Shown: in pieces, positions 13,501 through 24,622 of the stretch
How the letters are laid out: each line of letters begins with the position of its first letter
Position numbering within the stretch: the first letter of the stretch is position 1
From: Symsagittifera roscoffensis
Taxonomy: Eukaryota; Xenacoelomorpha; Acoela; Convolutidae
NCBI RefSeq assembly: GCF_963678635.1
Contig: NC_087066.1
Location: 22,227,996 to 22,291,995 of the forward strand
DNA: 64,000 nt
Reading direction: 5' to 3'
The notes under the pieces: generated by a model
Databases searched by the model: none
Told to the model about the DNA's origin: nothing
What the model saw: only the letters and a program-made list of their open reading frames with translations
Program-made: the position numbers and the translations under genes

Positions 13501-13950
13501 TGTTTTTTTAAATCATTTTTTAAACTATAAATCACGGCCAAAAGGGCTGGTTTAGGGGAGGACGTCTCTCCATTCGAGGATCCCCCTCGCCGCCCAAACT
13601 TTTTTACGGTATCCATTTTGCCTAAACGACCTCAAACTATTTCTACAGGCGTCTTTTACGAAAATAATTACTATTTACCAAAAAAGCAATGTTTTGATCA
13701 AAATTTTCAAAAAAGCCCGATAACTACTTCGGTAACTTTGATGATGTCTTAAGAGATCTGAAGGTTTTATGATGTCTTAAGAGAACTTGGTTGAACTATA
13801 AAAAAATTCGTCTAAAATTCCAACCCCCCTCCCACTTGAGAAAAACCCAGATACCATATGATTGCAAAAACGGAGTTTAATTGGCCGAAAAAATGTGTTC
13901 ACCCTAAAGACCAAAAAAATCTTTTCAGAAAAAACCAGCCGTGAGCTAAC

Positions 13951-14147
13951 TTGGTGAGAGGGTATAGTAGAGTGGCTGTGTCGTCTAGTTTGACCTGTTC
14001 GTCCTCTAGGAATAGTATTCTATGTCTGTACAGTCTGGACTGGTTGGAAAAGTCCAGCTGCTCAAACTGCTCCTCCTGTTTCTTCAGATCCCCTATCGAG
14101 TTGTCCTCCACTAACTTCTTGGCCACAAACTCGCACACATCATCCAG
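13951..14147 (-). CDS. BTB gene, exon 4B
   Basis: The exon has the same length, phases and splice sites as exon 4A. It begins LDDVCEFVAKKL, which continues exon 3 (ALLLQAQQAK) in frame and reads like the helical continuation after a BTB domain. The rest is charged and helix-prone (DLKKQEEQFEQLDFSN, then RHRILFLEDEQVKLDD). Preservation of an identical 60-residue stretch in both copies, while the surrounding introns show indels, fits either recent duplication or constraint. The intron between exon 3 and this exon is about 4.8 kb and includes the TIR element 15259-16228. Confidence 0.75.
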
Positions 14148-14596
14148 CTGAAAAAAAGAGAAGTTTAAGTTCTGCTCGTGCCAAATTTAAGACTAAGGAT
14201 TCATCCAGAAGAGAAAAGATCACCAGCATTCGAAAAGTTCAGCTCTACACTGATAAGCGCGGTTGCGCCCCTGATTCAGAATTACATTAATTTGCTGTTG
14301 GCTATTTTTCTGGACTGGGCAATGATGTCTCACCCTCAAGCAACAAGCACGGATCGTGGTGGGTCCGGTCCAATCATCGGAAATTATTCGATTCACTGAT
14401 CATCGTGAAATATATTGAATGTCATTACAGTTCATTCCAGTCAACAAATTTAAACACAGTTATTAATCTAAAACTGCTCTTCTGGGCGTCGGAAATCAAT
14501 TTTCCACTCAATTTTGCACATAAAGACTGTTTGAAAAAATCTATAAGCTCGGGTGGCTTTTTCCAGACTAACTTAGACGTTTCAACTGGAAAATCA

Positions 14597-15110
14597 TCCT
14601 ATATATTGTTGCCTTGAGCTCAAACTGAGAAAATTATTTTACCTTTATTCATTTTTTGTAAAGTTGTGGGGTTTTACAGATTGCAATATGACCAACTTTA
14701 GTCGAATAACGCGCAATATGTTTCGCGCTATTAAAGCGTAAGCTGAGAATTAATCCGTTTTATAGAATTCTTTCCAAATTGGTGGAAGCAGGCTGTGTGT
14801 CATAATTTCTACAACAATAAGAAAGAAATCTATATTTTTGTGTTTTATATGGCGTGTAAGGGGATGATTTGAAAGAAAATCTCAAAAACAAAAAAAAAAC
14901 AAAGATCTTTTTTGAAAAATTTGTCTGTTTTTTAAAGAGAACACTGCTCCATAGACCATAAAAAGAAGTCAAATCGTTTCTCCTTGATACGAGCAAAATT
15001 TTTTTTAGCCTTGCATAGGAGCAATCTTTTTGTAACCAAGAGGTAAACACATTTTCATATAATTTTACACGATTTCTTTATCGCTGACCAGCCCTAAACC
15101 ATTAACAATT
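14597..15110 (+). repeat. Dispersed ~400-bp family, copy 2
   Basis: Same block order as copy 1. It keeps the ACGCGC...TTTCGCGC hairpin and the TTAAAGCGTAAGCTGAG block, and ends near ACTGCTCCATAGACCAT. Confidence 0.65.
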
Positions 15111-15258
15111 ACAAGCCTTAAAGAGAAACGCGCTCCAAAAAAGCATGTTCAGAAAAAAAATTGATAATTTTCCAAAAACATGACAGATTTTAGACATTTT
15201 TTGGCTAAAAAAGGTCTTCATAGGTCTTTGGAAGAGGTATATTTTCTTGCATGCTTAT

Positions 15259-16228
15259 CATTACGAGGCCAAACTGTGCTTTTTGTGCATTGTAAGAAGA
15301 ATCCGCAACAAGCCAAAATCAGATGTTTTGTGAAATCCGCAACATTGCTACTTTTCTGGATCTTCGTGGCTGTTTTGGCTTCCACAAGCAAATACCTAAA
15401 ACACTGTGACGGTCAAAATCGCTCCAAAACAGCGAATATGCGGAATCCGCAACTGTATTTGCGGAATCCAAAACAATTTGTGGAATCCACAAACAAATAA
15501 TAAGACAAGTGTATGTTTCAATTGAGCTGTTGCGGAAGCCGCAACTGTAAGCCTAATCTGCAAATTGTAAGAATCTACTAGATCAGATCAGTACTTGATT
15601 TTGATGGAATCCCAAACACCGACCTGTATTTGGGATTGATGCAATCCCAAAAACTGACCTAATTCGGCGACATGTGACCAATGAACCAATGACTCCATGT
15701 ACTGAATTTATTCGGTGTTGTATTTTCAAAATTTTGAAAGGTGAAATCCACCAATTTAGTTAACCAATGTTTTGAGATTTGTTCGTGGGTTCCACTGACA
15801 ATGGTTAGGCCCTTGCTTTTCAAATCCGCATTGCTGTAGATAAGAATTCCAGCTCTAGCTTTTAATTGTTCTTTTGCAAGTTCAATTATAAACAAAATTC
15901 GGAACCCGCTTACATTTGCGGATTTCGCTCAGAAATATTGCGGATTCCACTTACATCTGCGGATTCCACTTACCTTTTGTTGAATCCACTTACAATTGCG
16001 GAATCTAGAACAGCTAGCTATGATCGCTTGTTGCGGAATCCGCGATACAACAAATAAAATAGGCCGACAAAATTTACGTTACAGGTATTTGTACGCGGAA
16101 TCCACGGAAGTTCTGTAATTGGAATCCACTTACATTTTGGAACATGTTTTAAGTTTTGTCTAAGGAATCCAGGAACATACAGACACAAAATTGTGCGCCT
16201 ATCCAGTGCACAGTTTGGCCTCGTAATG
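15259..16228. mobile_element. TIR element with GGAATCC palindromes (970 bp)
   Basis: It shares its 21-bp termini with 1224-1425 (CATTACGAGGCCAAACTGTGC and complement). It is flanked by TTAT on the left and ATCGGTAT on the right, as in copy A. Extra blocks relative to 9615-10416 lie around 15585-15660 and 16000-16125 and consist of more TGCGGAATC / GGAATCCAC words. No coding region. Confidence 0.8.
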
Positions 16229-17392
16229 ATCGGTATATTTGATGCTTTGTTATAAGTGAAATACATCACTTCCTTTTTTACATAGCATTACGGGGATGAT
16301 TTTCAATGTTTGAAGTTTTTTTTTTCATTTTTTTCATTCGTTTTTTAGAAGCAAACACTTCGCCATAGATTTAAAAATACAATCGAAACATTCAGGGCTT
16401 CGCGCTGATACCAGCAGTCTGGCATTATTTCAGCTACAGACAACATAACATAACTTTGAAGTTGAATGACATTAGCCAGAGGTCCATTTGAAATCTTTAA
16501 AATCTTCTCTGGTCCCGATTGAACGCAGGATATTATACGCATTTATCAGTCAACTATACTCATGTAAATGTGTCTTCTGATTTTTTGGATTTGGTTTCAA
16601 TCGCACGGGCACAGCTCAAGGGATATTATCTTGAACCTTTGCCAAATTCGACCCTCGTTTCCGATGTGAATCGCGGCTGAGATCAAAATCCATCTGCTTT
16701 ATGGGAAATGGATGTCAAGATAATTAAGAATGCGGAATCCTATACGGCTCAGATATTTCCGACCTAATACATCATAATCAAACTAGCCTCAAAAATGAGA
16801 ACCAAATTGCTGCATTATTGGAATCTAAAGTTAAATTATTATGTTCTTCAAAGCCCTACACACGTATTGCAAGAAAACACGCAGATACAACTTGATCTCG
16901 TAATGTTGAACAAAAATTTTTGTTCATCTTCGGATTTTTTGGAATTCTACGCCTTGCCCCTATCCTAAAATTATTTCATGGGTTTTTTAATGAATGTCAG
17001 AGCAACAAACAGTATAAATCACAAAAAAATGTCTGCTTGATACCAAAAAATCCAATATGCCATTAAATTATACAAGAATGCGCTGCCGACAAAGTTTCTG
17101 ACAAAATCTCAATTTCTATAAACTTTCAGGCGCAGAAACAATTCAGCCACAGCCAATTTAGCCGATTTCAGATACAGACAAGTCAGCCAAAACAACTCAG
17201 ACAATTCAGCCAAAGACAATTCGGCTAATTTAGATTAAAGAAACTAGATAAAAAGAAAAATCAAAACTTTTCTAATTTGATTAGAGTCAGAAGGCTTTCA
17301 ACACTTTTACTAAGAATTGCGGAACATCAAATAACAAATTTCAAAGATCAAAACAAACTTGCTCTGCATAATAAAGTTTAAAGAAATATGTA

Positions 17393-17782
17393 AATTAACG
17401 GTACAAAGTTTTAAATACTTCTGTATATGGTGTCGATTGTAGTTTTTTGCGTTTTGAACGAGTTTTCTCATTGGCGATTGAATACTTGGGCTTCGGTTTT
17501 CTGATACTATCAACGGACATCAGTCTCAATACTTTACCTTTGGCGTTTTTCGCTCATCATTGAAACGCGTGATCAGCTTGTGGAGGGCGGGGAGCGTTAC
17601 CAGTGTTTGTGGCTTTTTCTCGAACTTCGTTAGCGAAATTTTTAGCTTGAATTTTTGAGGGACTTGGTAAATGAGCGTGCTCTGTTTTTCTGGTAAATTC
17701 TTGCTTTTTGTCCAAATAACCCACTGCTCTGCCATTTCCAAATTGTCATTGCCATTTAATGAGGCCGTTTTTAAGTTTTATT
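17393..17782 (-). pseudogene. Unrecognised coding fragment with a frame break
   Basis: One frame from about 17782 to 17527 reads as ordinary protein (MAEQWVIWTKSKNLPEK, then LVTLPALHKLITRFNDE) and meets a stop just after a GTAAAG. A second frame continues from about 17555 to the stop near 17397 (SIRKPKPKYSIANEKTRSKR, ending EVFKTLYR). The frames are offset by one base. No intron of reasonable size with matching phase joins them, so a frameshift or two unrelated fragments are the options. The family is not recognised; the tail is strongly basic. Confidence 0.3.
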
Positions 17783-18918
17783 TTCACGGTATCTATAACC
17801 ATCAAGACAAAAATGCCTTTTTTCCGCGTTCAGATAATACGAATTCTATTTTAAAACTTATCTTCTGCTAAAAGTGATTGAATGAGAATGATTCAGATAC
17901 TAATCAACCAGTTGCTCAAGCTAGTTACTAATGAAGATGAACCAATGTTAACTGTGTAAATGGACCACCATCTCTCTGGGGGCGTTAAACCTGGTACTGG
18001 TTTCTGTTTGAACAATATTTTAATCTTAATTAGTTTATCTTAAAAAGAAGTCAAAGTTCAAAAATAGTTTCAACCAACTACCCAAATTACCTGATAGGCG
18101 ATTGCAACATCCCCCGCCTAAGGCATGATAATAATATCAGGGTATCTGTGTGGCCAGTAGGTGGTAGGGGTGGTCAACCCTTTAACTGATATCGTTTTTG
18201 AACGCCTGTAAAGTTTCTAATTTTGGTTTGCTTTCGTGTATATTGGTTATTTTTTAAGTATTGTGCTTTTTTTTGTTAAATTCGATTTTTGTTTAGCCAC
18301 TATTCTAAAATTGAAAACATAAAGGTTTGTATAAATATTTATTATGTTTAGGTACTTTTGGTTCTGTGAATTTTATTTGTAATATGTGCATTTGAAAGGA
18401 ATTAATTATAAGTCTAATTAAAGCTTTGATGCTTCGCCTTATGTGAAAAGTTTTTGCACGCATGTTTTTAAACTCAAAAACTGTCTGAATAGTTTTTGGC
18501 CGAATTTTCTCACTCATTTTGACTGAATTGTCTGAATTTTCCGAGCAGCTCAAACACCAAAAAGACTCTCCTTCGTATGAAAAATCTCTTTTCAAATAAA
18601 ATGTTGAGCAGCCGGGCGAAAAATGTCATTGTTGAGCAGCCGGCAAAAAATGCGGTTAGATTTCGGTAACTTTTGCATATTTTCAAAAGATTGTCTGGAT
18701 AGAGGAAAATATTAGCGAAGCTGGGTTTTTTGGTGTTCCGGAGTAGCTCGGAGAATCAAATTTTTTTGTGCTTCCACGAAAAATTGGTAGATTTGAGCAG
18801 ATTGAGCTTTTTGTGTTTACTCACTACAGCGTGAAAATGTGAGTAAATAGATAGGAGTGGTGCGCATCGAATAAAGCTGAAAATGAATACTCGTTTACAT
18901 GGATAAGTTAATGCAAAC

Positions 18919-19052
18919 CTTTGCCTGTTGTGCCTGCAGGAGAAGGGCTAGAGTGGCTGGCTCTCTCTTCATCAACACTCCCTCACAGTCCCCCCTCAGT
19001 CTGTCTATGTCCCACTCCCCCACCAGCCAAGTGAGCAAGTCCACATTCTCAT
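18919..19052 (-). CDS. BTB gene, exon 3
   Basis: A 134-nt exon from acceptor ATATAG at 19053 to donor GTTTGC below 18919. It completes the codon left by exon 2 (giving KPVT-DEN) and ends at phase 0. It encodes DENVDLLTWLVGEWDIDRL, then CEGVLMKREPATLALLLQAQ. This matches the C-terminal half of BTB domains, where a short helix leads to a conserved Cys-Glu and a hydrophobic helix. The smooth protein join across both neighbours supports the boundaries. Confidence 0.8.
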
Positions 19053-19485
19053 CTATATTTTATAACTCATCGCATTACTATATTTTCAAAATTTCAGAAA
19101 AATCAAAAACTGTAAGGGAGTTGCACGTTTTTTGAGTTGAATTGTGGCTTCAAAGACATCTGAAAACAGTTTTAAGACGGCTCGGAACAACGTATGATGA
19201 TCTAACAAATGAGACCACCTGTTTGCTTTATCTGGATTTGCCCGTTAGGCAACGGGGACGGGTGGAATCCCTCATGCGTGAAGGACTGAATGCGCAAAAA
19301 TTTTGTCGACCAATCAGAGCTCAGTATTCAAAAATTCAAAAGAAATAAGCAATAATTTCCGTCAGTTTTGGATAGTTTGAAGGGCGTTGATTGGTTAAGA
19401 GTTTTCGCGCATTCGATCCTTCGGGGGTGAGAATAGCCCCGATGGGTATGCAGCAAAAACAGAGTGCAACTCAGTTTAAGCTCAC

Positions 19486-19706
19486 CTGTGACTGGCTTTC
19501 TGGGCGGATAGAGACACTTGAGCATCTCCTTCACATTCTCATACTCCACCCCCTCCAAGGCCAATTCCTGCGGACGTTGGGGGTCCCCTCCTCTGGGAGT
19601 CTGTGGAGGAGTGTTTGTGCTGTTCTCGTTGCCTGTAGACTCATCCTGCTCTTGCAAGGCGTTCAGTTTCTCTCTCAGACCTGGACACTCCACCATCATC
19701 ATGTCT
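19486..19706 (-). CDS. BTB gene, exon 2
   Basis: A 221-nt exon from acceptor ATATATTTAG to donor CACAG/GTGAGC. It enters at phase 2 and leaves at phase 1. It encodes DMMMVECPGLREKLNAL, then a polar Thr/Pro/Glu-rich insert, then ALEGVEYENVKEMLKCLYPP. The last part is the signature strand-helix of BTB domains (aromatic-Glu, hydrophobic helix, tyrosine, PP). The usual segment just after the first helix (a SPVF-like motif) is replaced by the acidic insert, or lies in a small exon not found. Confidence 0.8.
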
Positions 19707-20379
19707 CTAAATATATGCGCGCATTGAGATCTATTTTTAGAGTGGATACCGCGATACCTTATCCACAGCAACGGTTGCTTCGACTTTTATTAACATGAAA
19801 ATCAGAATGGTTGTTTTACATTTCCTGATAACTTTTATCAATTGACATGGCTTCTGTTTTAAAACAAACTCTTGGTTTTCTGACAAAGTACTGGTTTTGT
19901 TTCAGACAAAACAGGGCTGATTAGTTAAAAATCCGGTTTTCAATTAATAAATTCCAAAGACAAAATCTAGGAAAACACTATGATATTTTTTTCTTGGAAA
20001 AATTAACTATTTTCAATTTAATTTGAACCATTTGCCGCAACGGATTTCCTTATAGTTTTCCTCTACCCCAGGCAAGTTTTTGAAAGAACAGGCCAAAAAT
20101 TCCGACCTTGGGTACTTACCCGACTAATCCAAATAAGCCGATTTTGGAAAGTATTGACCAAAAATTGTCTTTTTGTTTCAGCGCACAACGCTCCCTCAAA
20201 AACTATACATCGCATGGCAGGCGCTTTCACAATAATTGAGGGAGCTTCAAAAACTTCCAGAAGGTTCGCATGTTGAACAGTACCAAAAAATTGCCTGCAC
20301 TGCTGAAAAGTTAGGCAAAATCATAGTGTTTTGAGAGAGACCGTAAAATCAATGTGATCGCGCTGAAATTATCGAATCT

Positions 20380-20425
20380 TATTCGACCCCCCTCCCTTCG
20401 AAAATCATTAGATCCGCCCTTGGTT
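20380..20425. mobile_element. Right end of a hAT-like MITE
   Basis: GACCCCCCTCCCTTCGAAAA followed by ATTAGATCCGCCCTTG is the complement-type terminus of the CAGNGGCGGATC family seen complete at 46762-47084. The partner end was not found. Confidence 0.4.
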
Positions 20426-20563
20426 TGAATATTTAAAAAAAAATGTCTGAATTTAGAACAGGTACTTCCTCTAGACGGGTCGGGGAAGTATACCAAGGGA
20501 GATAGTTAATTATAATTAATTATAATCATTGTATTTATAGTGTTGATAACTATATATAAGTAC

Positions 20564-20715
20564 CTGTGAACGTATAGTTTTTTATTCTCCACAACCAAAA
20601 TCAGATTTGTAGTGTCTTCTGGCACAGAAAAATTAGAATAGCCCTGGTCGTCTTTGGCTGGTGCAGAAGGTCCCTTGCTTTGCCCCTCTTTCTTTGCAGC
20701 CGGTTTTTTGCTCAT
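20564..20715 (-). CDS. BTB-domain protein, exon 1 (start codon)
   Basis: The ATG at 20715 opens a 50-codon exon ending at donor CACAG/GTACTT. The product starts with a basic Lys/Ala/Pro tail (MSKKPAAKKEGQ) and ends in NLILVVENKKLYVHR. The latter is the first strand pair of a BTB/POZ domain, with the conserved His-Arg. BTB domains make dimers and often adapt substrates to Cullin-3 ligases (family knowledge). The gene runs leftwards through 19706-19486, 19052-18919 and one of 14147-13951 or 8588-8392, then leaves the window. No MATH, Kelch or zinc-finger partner domain is visible in these exons. Confidence 0.8.
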
Positions 20716-21383
20716 CTCGAGAATAATGTATTTTTTTTCTTAGTTTCGAAACTTATAAAAATTTCCAGTTGGAAAACTATAATTAGATTAAATAAACTAT
20801 AAAAGACAAAAAAAAACTACGATATCTGATGAACAGCGAAGTAAAATTGTAGCTTTTAATTTTTGAAACGTTGTATTGTTTTTGGTATCAAAATAGCATG
20901 CCAGCACGTTATAAAATTAAAGTCAATCGAGAAAAAACTGTATAAATTACTACTGAACTCAAAGAATTTAATACGCATTGAGTAGCTTCAGATAAAAAAA
21001 ATCAAGAAAAAAAAAGTTTAGTAAAGATCTTTGAAGTGCAGTTTAAGCCTTTTAGCCCTTGGGAAAATTTCTGAATATTAAAAACGAAAAAAATAATTTT
21101 GCTTCTTGACGGATGCTTTTTCATTGAAAATAGCTTAATGGGCGCTGAAAACTCGGAACTTTCTTAACGGAACTTGCCAAAAATCCGAAGTCGAGGAAAA
21201 ATTTAAAATAATATGAAGTTGAATGATTTATCAGATTAGTCTTTTTCCAGTCCCAATTCGAGTTTTAATGATATTTAGAAAAAATAATTTTTCAAAACCG
21301 TTCAAATATGAAACGCTCAATGTGATAAATGAATTCATGAATGAGCTGCTGCATTGTAATTTGCTGTGTTACTATATTCTTAC
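20716..21383. other. Upstream region of the BTB gene, no gene seen
   Basis: This AT-rich stretch lies directly 5' of the BTB start codon and presumably holds its promoter and 5' leader. No convincing TATA box or exon could be identified. Confidence 0.35.
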
Positions 21384-21765
21384 TTCCCGGGCCAAGGTTT
21401 CGACTTGATGTTTTGACATGCACGACCAAAAACGCAAATGTTTTGACCAGCGCGACCAAAAACCTTTGTTTCGACCAAGTTCGACCAATCCAGATATTTT
21501 CTGACCCGAGCGACCTAATACATCTATGTTTCGACCAAGTTAGACTTTATGTTTTGTGTTTCACTTCGAATGTAGGGCCCGCGGGACTATGAATTTTTGG
21601 GCGAATTTTGACATCTGGTTCGACCCAATTCGACTCTATATTTCGACACAGTTCGTTTTTATGTTTCGACCCAATTCGTTTTTATGTTTCCACCCAATTC
21701 GAATTCATGTTTCGACCCAGCTAGATTTTATTTTTTTATCCAGCTCGACATTGTTTTTACTCAGT
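21384..21765. repeat. Degenerate TTTCGACCNANTTCG tandem array
   Basis: About a dozen imperfect repeats of TTATGTTTCGACCCAATTCG, in part TTTCGACCAAGTTCGACC, follow a CCCGGGCCAAGG start. The layout (CCCG end followed by a repeated short word) resembles the other CCCG-ended arrays in this window. The ORFs crossing it are products of the repeat. Confidence 0.5.
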
Positions 21766-22636
21766 TTGAATATACGCCCTGCGCACCGGTGGATTTTTTG
21801 TCGCACAATGGCACCTGGAAACTTTTTAAAAATATTTCCAAGCGAAGTTTTTTTATGTTAAAGTGGGTGATTGCCAATGCTGATGCAGAGATGATTAACA
21901 CTATCCGAATAAATCGAATAAAAATAGAAAATTAAAGCGTATTCTTCTTGTATTGAACTGACTTTAAGCAAAAAACGATGTGTAAAAAAATTGCCTAAAC
22001 TTTAGCAGAGTTATTATGTAGCAACTGTTTTTGCAAAAATCGGGCTAAAACTTGAATCCCAAAAAGTGTTCGTTTTTGATTTTCGATTCCATCAAAGAAT
22101 TTATGACAAAATTTCTGGTTCAAGAGCTAGCAAACTACCGGAAAGCCAGGCCAACAAATTTTGCAAGACGTTTAATGTCCAAAAATGAGAACAAACAAGT
22201 GAATTCAAACAAAAAATAACCACTCGAGTATTTTGAATAGTCTTGCATGTTTTCACATCGCTGATGTTTCCTGTAAATTGCTATCCAATTGCTATTTCAT
22301 CAATCTGTTATATAAATTGCTATATTATCAATATACTTTGGTTTATACCATAATTTTTTTCTATTAAAAAAAGTGGATTATTGGCGCTTTTTTGTTGCGC
22401 TTGTATCCAAAACAGCTTCAAGATTTAATGTGAACAAAAGTTATGCGTGATACCAGCTGGGTTGGTTCATCTTCCTTAAATATTCTACTTACCTTTCGAT
22501 TTTTTCTAACAAATTTTGATATGCTTCGACTTTGTCGACCAAGTATTTTTTTGTTCCGACTTTCGATACGAAATAACGGAATATTTGTGCTCGGGATAGG
22601 TTTTTTTTCATCAGCCAAATTTCGACTTTTTAACAA

Positions 22637-23621
22637 CCCGCATCCAGTTTCAAGCGTTAATAATTGATTATATTACGATTTTAGTACCAGTCTTACTAAA
22701 ATTGAGAAGCAACCGATTTTAATCAATTAATAATCGATCATAATCTCTCTTTTTAAAATCAAAATATAATTAATTATAATGCATTATAATCGATTATAAT
22801 TGATAATTTTTTGTCTATTTTGCGATACAATTATAATCGATTATAATTGATTATAATCCATTATTTTTATTCAAAATTCTAGTTCTTTAGTTTTGCACAA
22901 AAATCTATTATAATCGATTCTAATTGATTATAATCCTTTTTGTTTGTCCATTTTGTCTTCGAAGTTGCATCTAAATTGTTTTTGTTTTATGCTTTTTGTA
23001 GACGTTGGTTTCGATGAAAATAAAGAAAATTTTTTTAAAAGTTGTCCAATTAATTCAAATTTATAAGTATTTTTTTTTCATTTCTTCCCCGTTAGAGTTG
23101 TTTTGTGATGCATATTTTAAGCTTTTTTAAACACCAAAACATCAGCAAATTAATTTAATTTCATGTTTGATTTGGATGATTTGTTTTTCATTTACCGCGG
23201 GAACGTTTTCACTCATATGAAAGGATCTCTATGAAACTTTTGTTTCGTGGTAAAACTTTGTGTTCAGATGAACCAAAGTGTTCAAGAGATCTCTCTTTAG
23301 AGGTTTTCTTATTGAGACAAAAATAATAACCCACAAGATATAATTCGAATATATTTTCTAATTGACAAAGTTTCCGCAAAAAATAAGAGATTATAATCGA
23401 TTATAATCGATTACAATTGATTTTAAGGGTTTTTTGTAAGAACTATAATCAATTATAATCGATTATAAGAGATTATAATCTCTTGGAAAATATCACGTTT
23501 ATAATAAATTATAAATCCTTTAAACACCTAATTTTGTTTAACTGTAATCGATGTTAATTGTCAAAAAAGCATCATAATAATCCGTTATAATCGATTACTT
23601 ACGCCTAAACTTGGATGCGGG
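22637..23621. mobile_element. TIR element with ATCGAT palindromes (985 bp)
   Basis: It starts CCCGCATCCAGTTT and ends AAACTTGGATGCGGG, an inverted repeat of about 14 bp. Clusters of the near-perfect palindrome ATTATAATCGATTATAAT occupy both flanks (22670-22930 and 23385-23600), with a less repetitive centre. No ORF. Flanks TAACAA and TAGCCA might be a decayed target duplication. Confidence 0.75.
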
Positions 23622-23659
23622 TAGCCATTTTTGACGGACTTTTTTAAATATCATGCAAG

Positions 23660-24075
23660 AGATATTGTTGTCCTGAGCTTAAATTTGAAAAAATATTTTG
23701 TCTGTGATCATTTTTCGTAAAGTTATGGGGATTTAAATGTTGCCATTTTGGCCATTTTGGGACAATTAACGCGCGATATATTTCGCGCTATTTACGCGTA
23801 AGCGGAGAGTTAATCCGTCTTAGAAATTGTTCCAAATTGTTTGAAAAAAGCTTATTTGCCATAATTGATTTATTAAAAGGAGCAAAAACTATCCATTTGT
23901 ACTTTATATGGCGTGTGGGGGGGATGATTTTCATTAAAAAAAATCAAATTTTAGAAAAAAAAATTTTAATTTTTTTTTTTTTTTCATTTAATTTTTCAAT
24001 GTTATTACTGCTCCATAAACATTAAAAGGCCGTCGGAACATTCAGGGCTTCGCCCTGATACGAGCAGTCTTGTTT
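23660..24075 (+). repeat. Dispersed ~400-bp family, best copy
   Basis: Blocks in order: TTGTCCTGAGCTTAAATTTG, CGTAAAGTTATGGGG, TTGCCATTTTGGCC, a hairpin GCGCGA-TATATT-TCGCGC (23771-23788), TTTACGCGTAAGCGGAG, ATATGGCGTGTGGGGGGGAT, CTGCTCCATAAACATTAAAA, and a terminal hairpin TCAGGGCTTCGCCCTGA (24042-24058). No ORF. Other copies are at 9038, 14597, 47745, 48045 and 48780. Confidence 0.75.
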
Positions 24076-24622
24076 GATTTTACAACCAAATCGAAATAAT
24101 ACAATAATTTTCCAGCCCAGCTCAGATTTGATTTAAGCATGAGGCCAACAAATGCACCGTCAGTTTAAAAATCTATCACATTTCTTATTTTACGGCGGGT
24201 ATCTTTGCTGAAGTAATTTTTAGTTCCAACAACAAATCGAAAAGAATTTGGTATTCGACTGTATTTTTTGTGCTCAGATTTTTTTATCATTCAAAATCAG
24301 TAACCCAAAAAGAATTTCAAACAGTGAGATATAATAACAAGTGGGGCTGGTTGCTTTGCAAGTAGCACAGAAATTTCCGACTAGAAAACACATTTGATTT
24401 TGCAAGCTATTATGTTTTGTACTCAAGCGGATCTAAGCGAACGCCTAGAGTTTCTTAACAAGTTTTAGCTTTGGATTTTGCCCCACACCCTTTTTTCTCC
24501 TCTCCAAATATCGATGTACGGTCGGTCATAACCGCACTTATTTTTTACGGAGTTTTTCCGACCGCTGCACCCTAATAACGCTTCGTCATGGCCTCTCGTA
24601 GTTTCTCGACTCGATTAGGAGA

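Larger units (their letters stand above)
10926..16770. repeat. Tandem duplication, copy B (5.8 kb)
   Basis: This is the second unit of the head-to-tail duplication, from GGTAGTTTCGGCG to GACCTAATAC. It holds exon 4B of the BTB gene, a more complete dispersed-family copy (14597-15110, including the TTTCGCGC hairpin that copy A lost) and the longer TIR element 15259-16228. After 16770 the sequence becomes unique. Confidence 0.95.

Noticed and set aside
19391..19798. 135-codon plus-strand ORF (and 69-codon ORF) over the BTB exon 2
   Set aside because: Shadow of the minus-strand coding exon, whose splice phases and BTB motifs are clear.
24042..24058. Terminal hairpin as a rho-independent terminator
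   Set aside because: The DNA is eukaryotic, the hairpin is part of a dispersed repeat, and no gene ends there.
24042..24058. UUCG tetraloop hairpin
   Set aside because: The loop is closed as C-UUC-G in CAGGGCUUCGCCCUG, so it is not the stable C(UUCG)G form.
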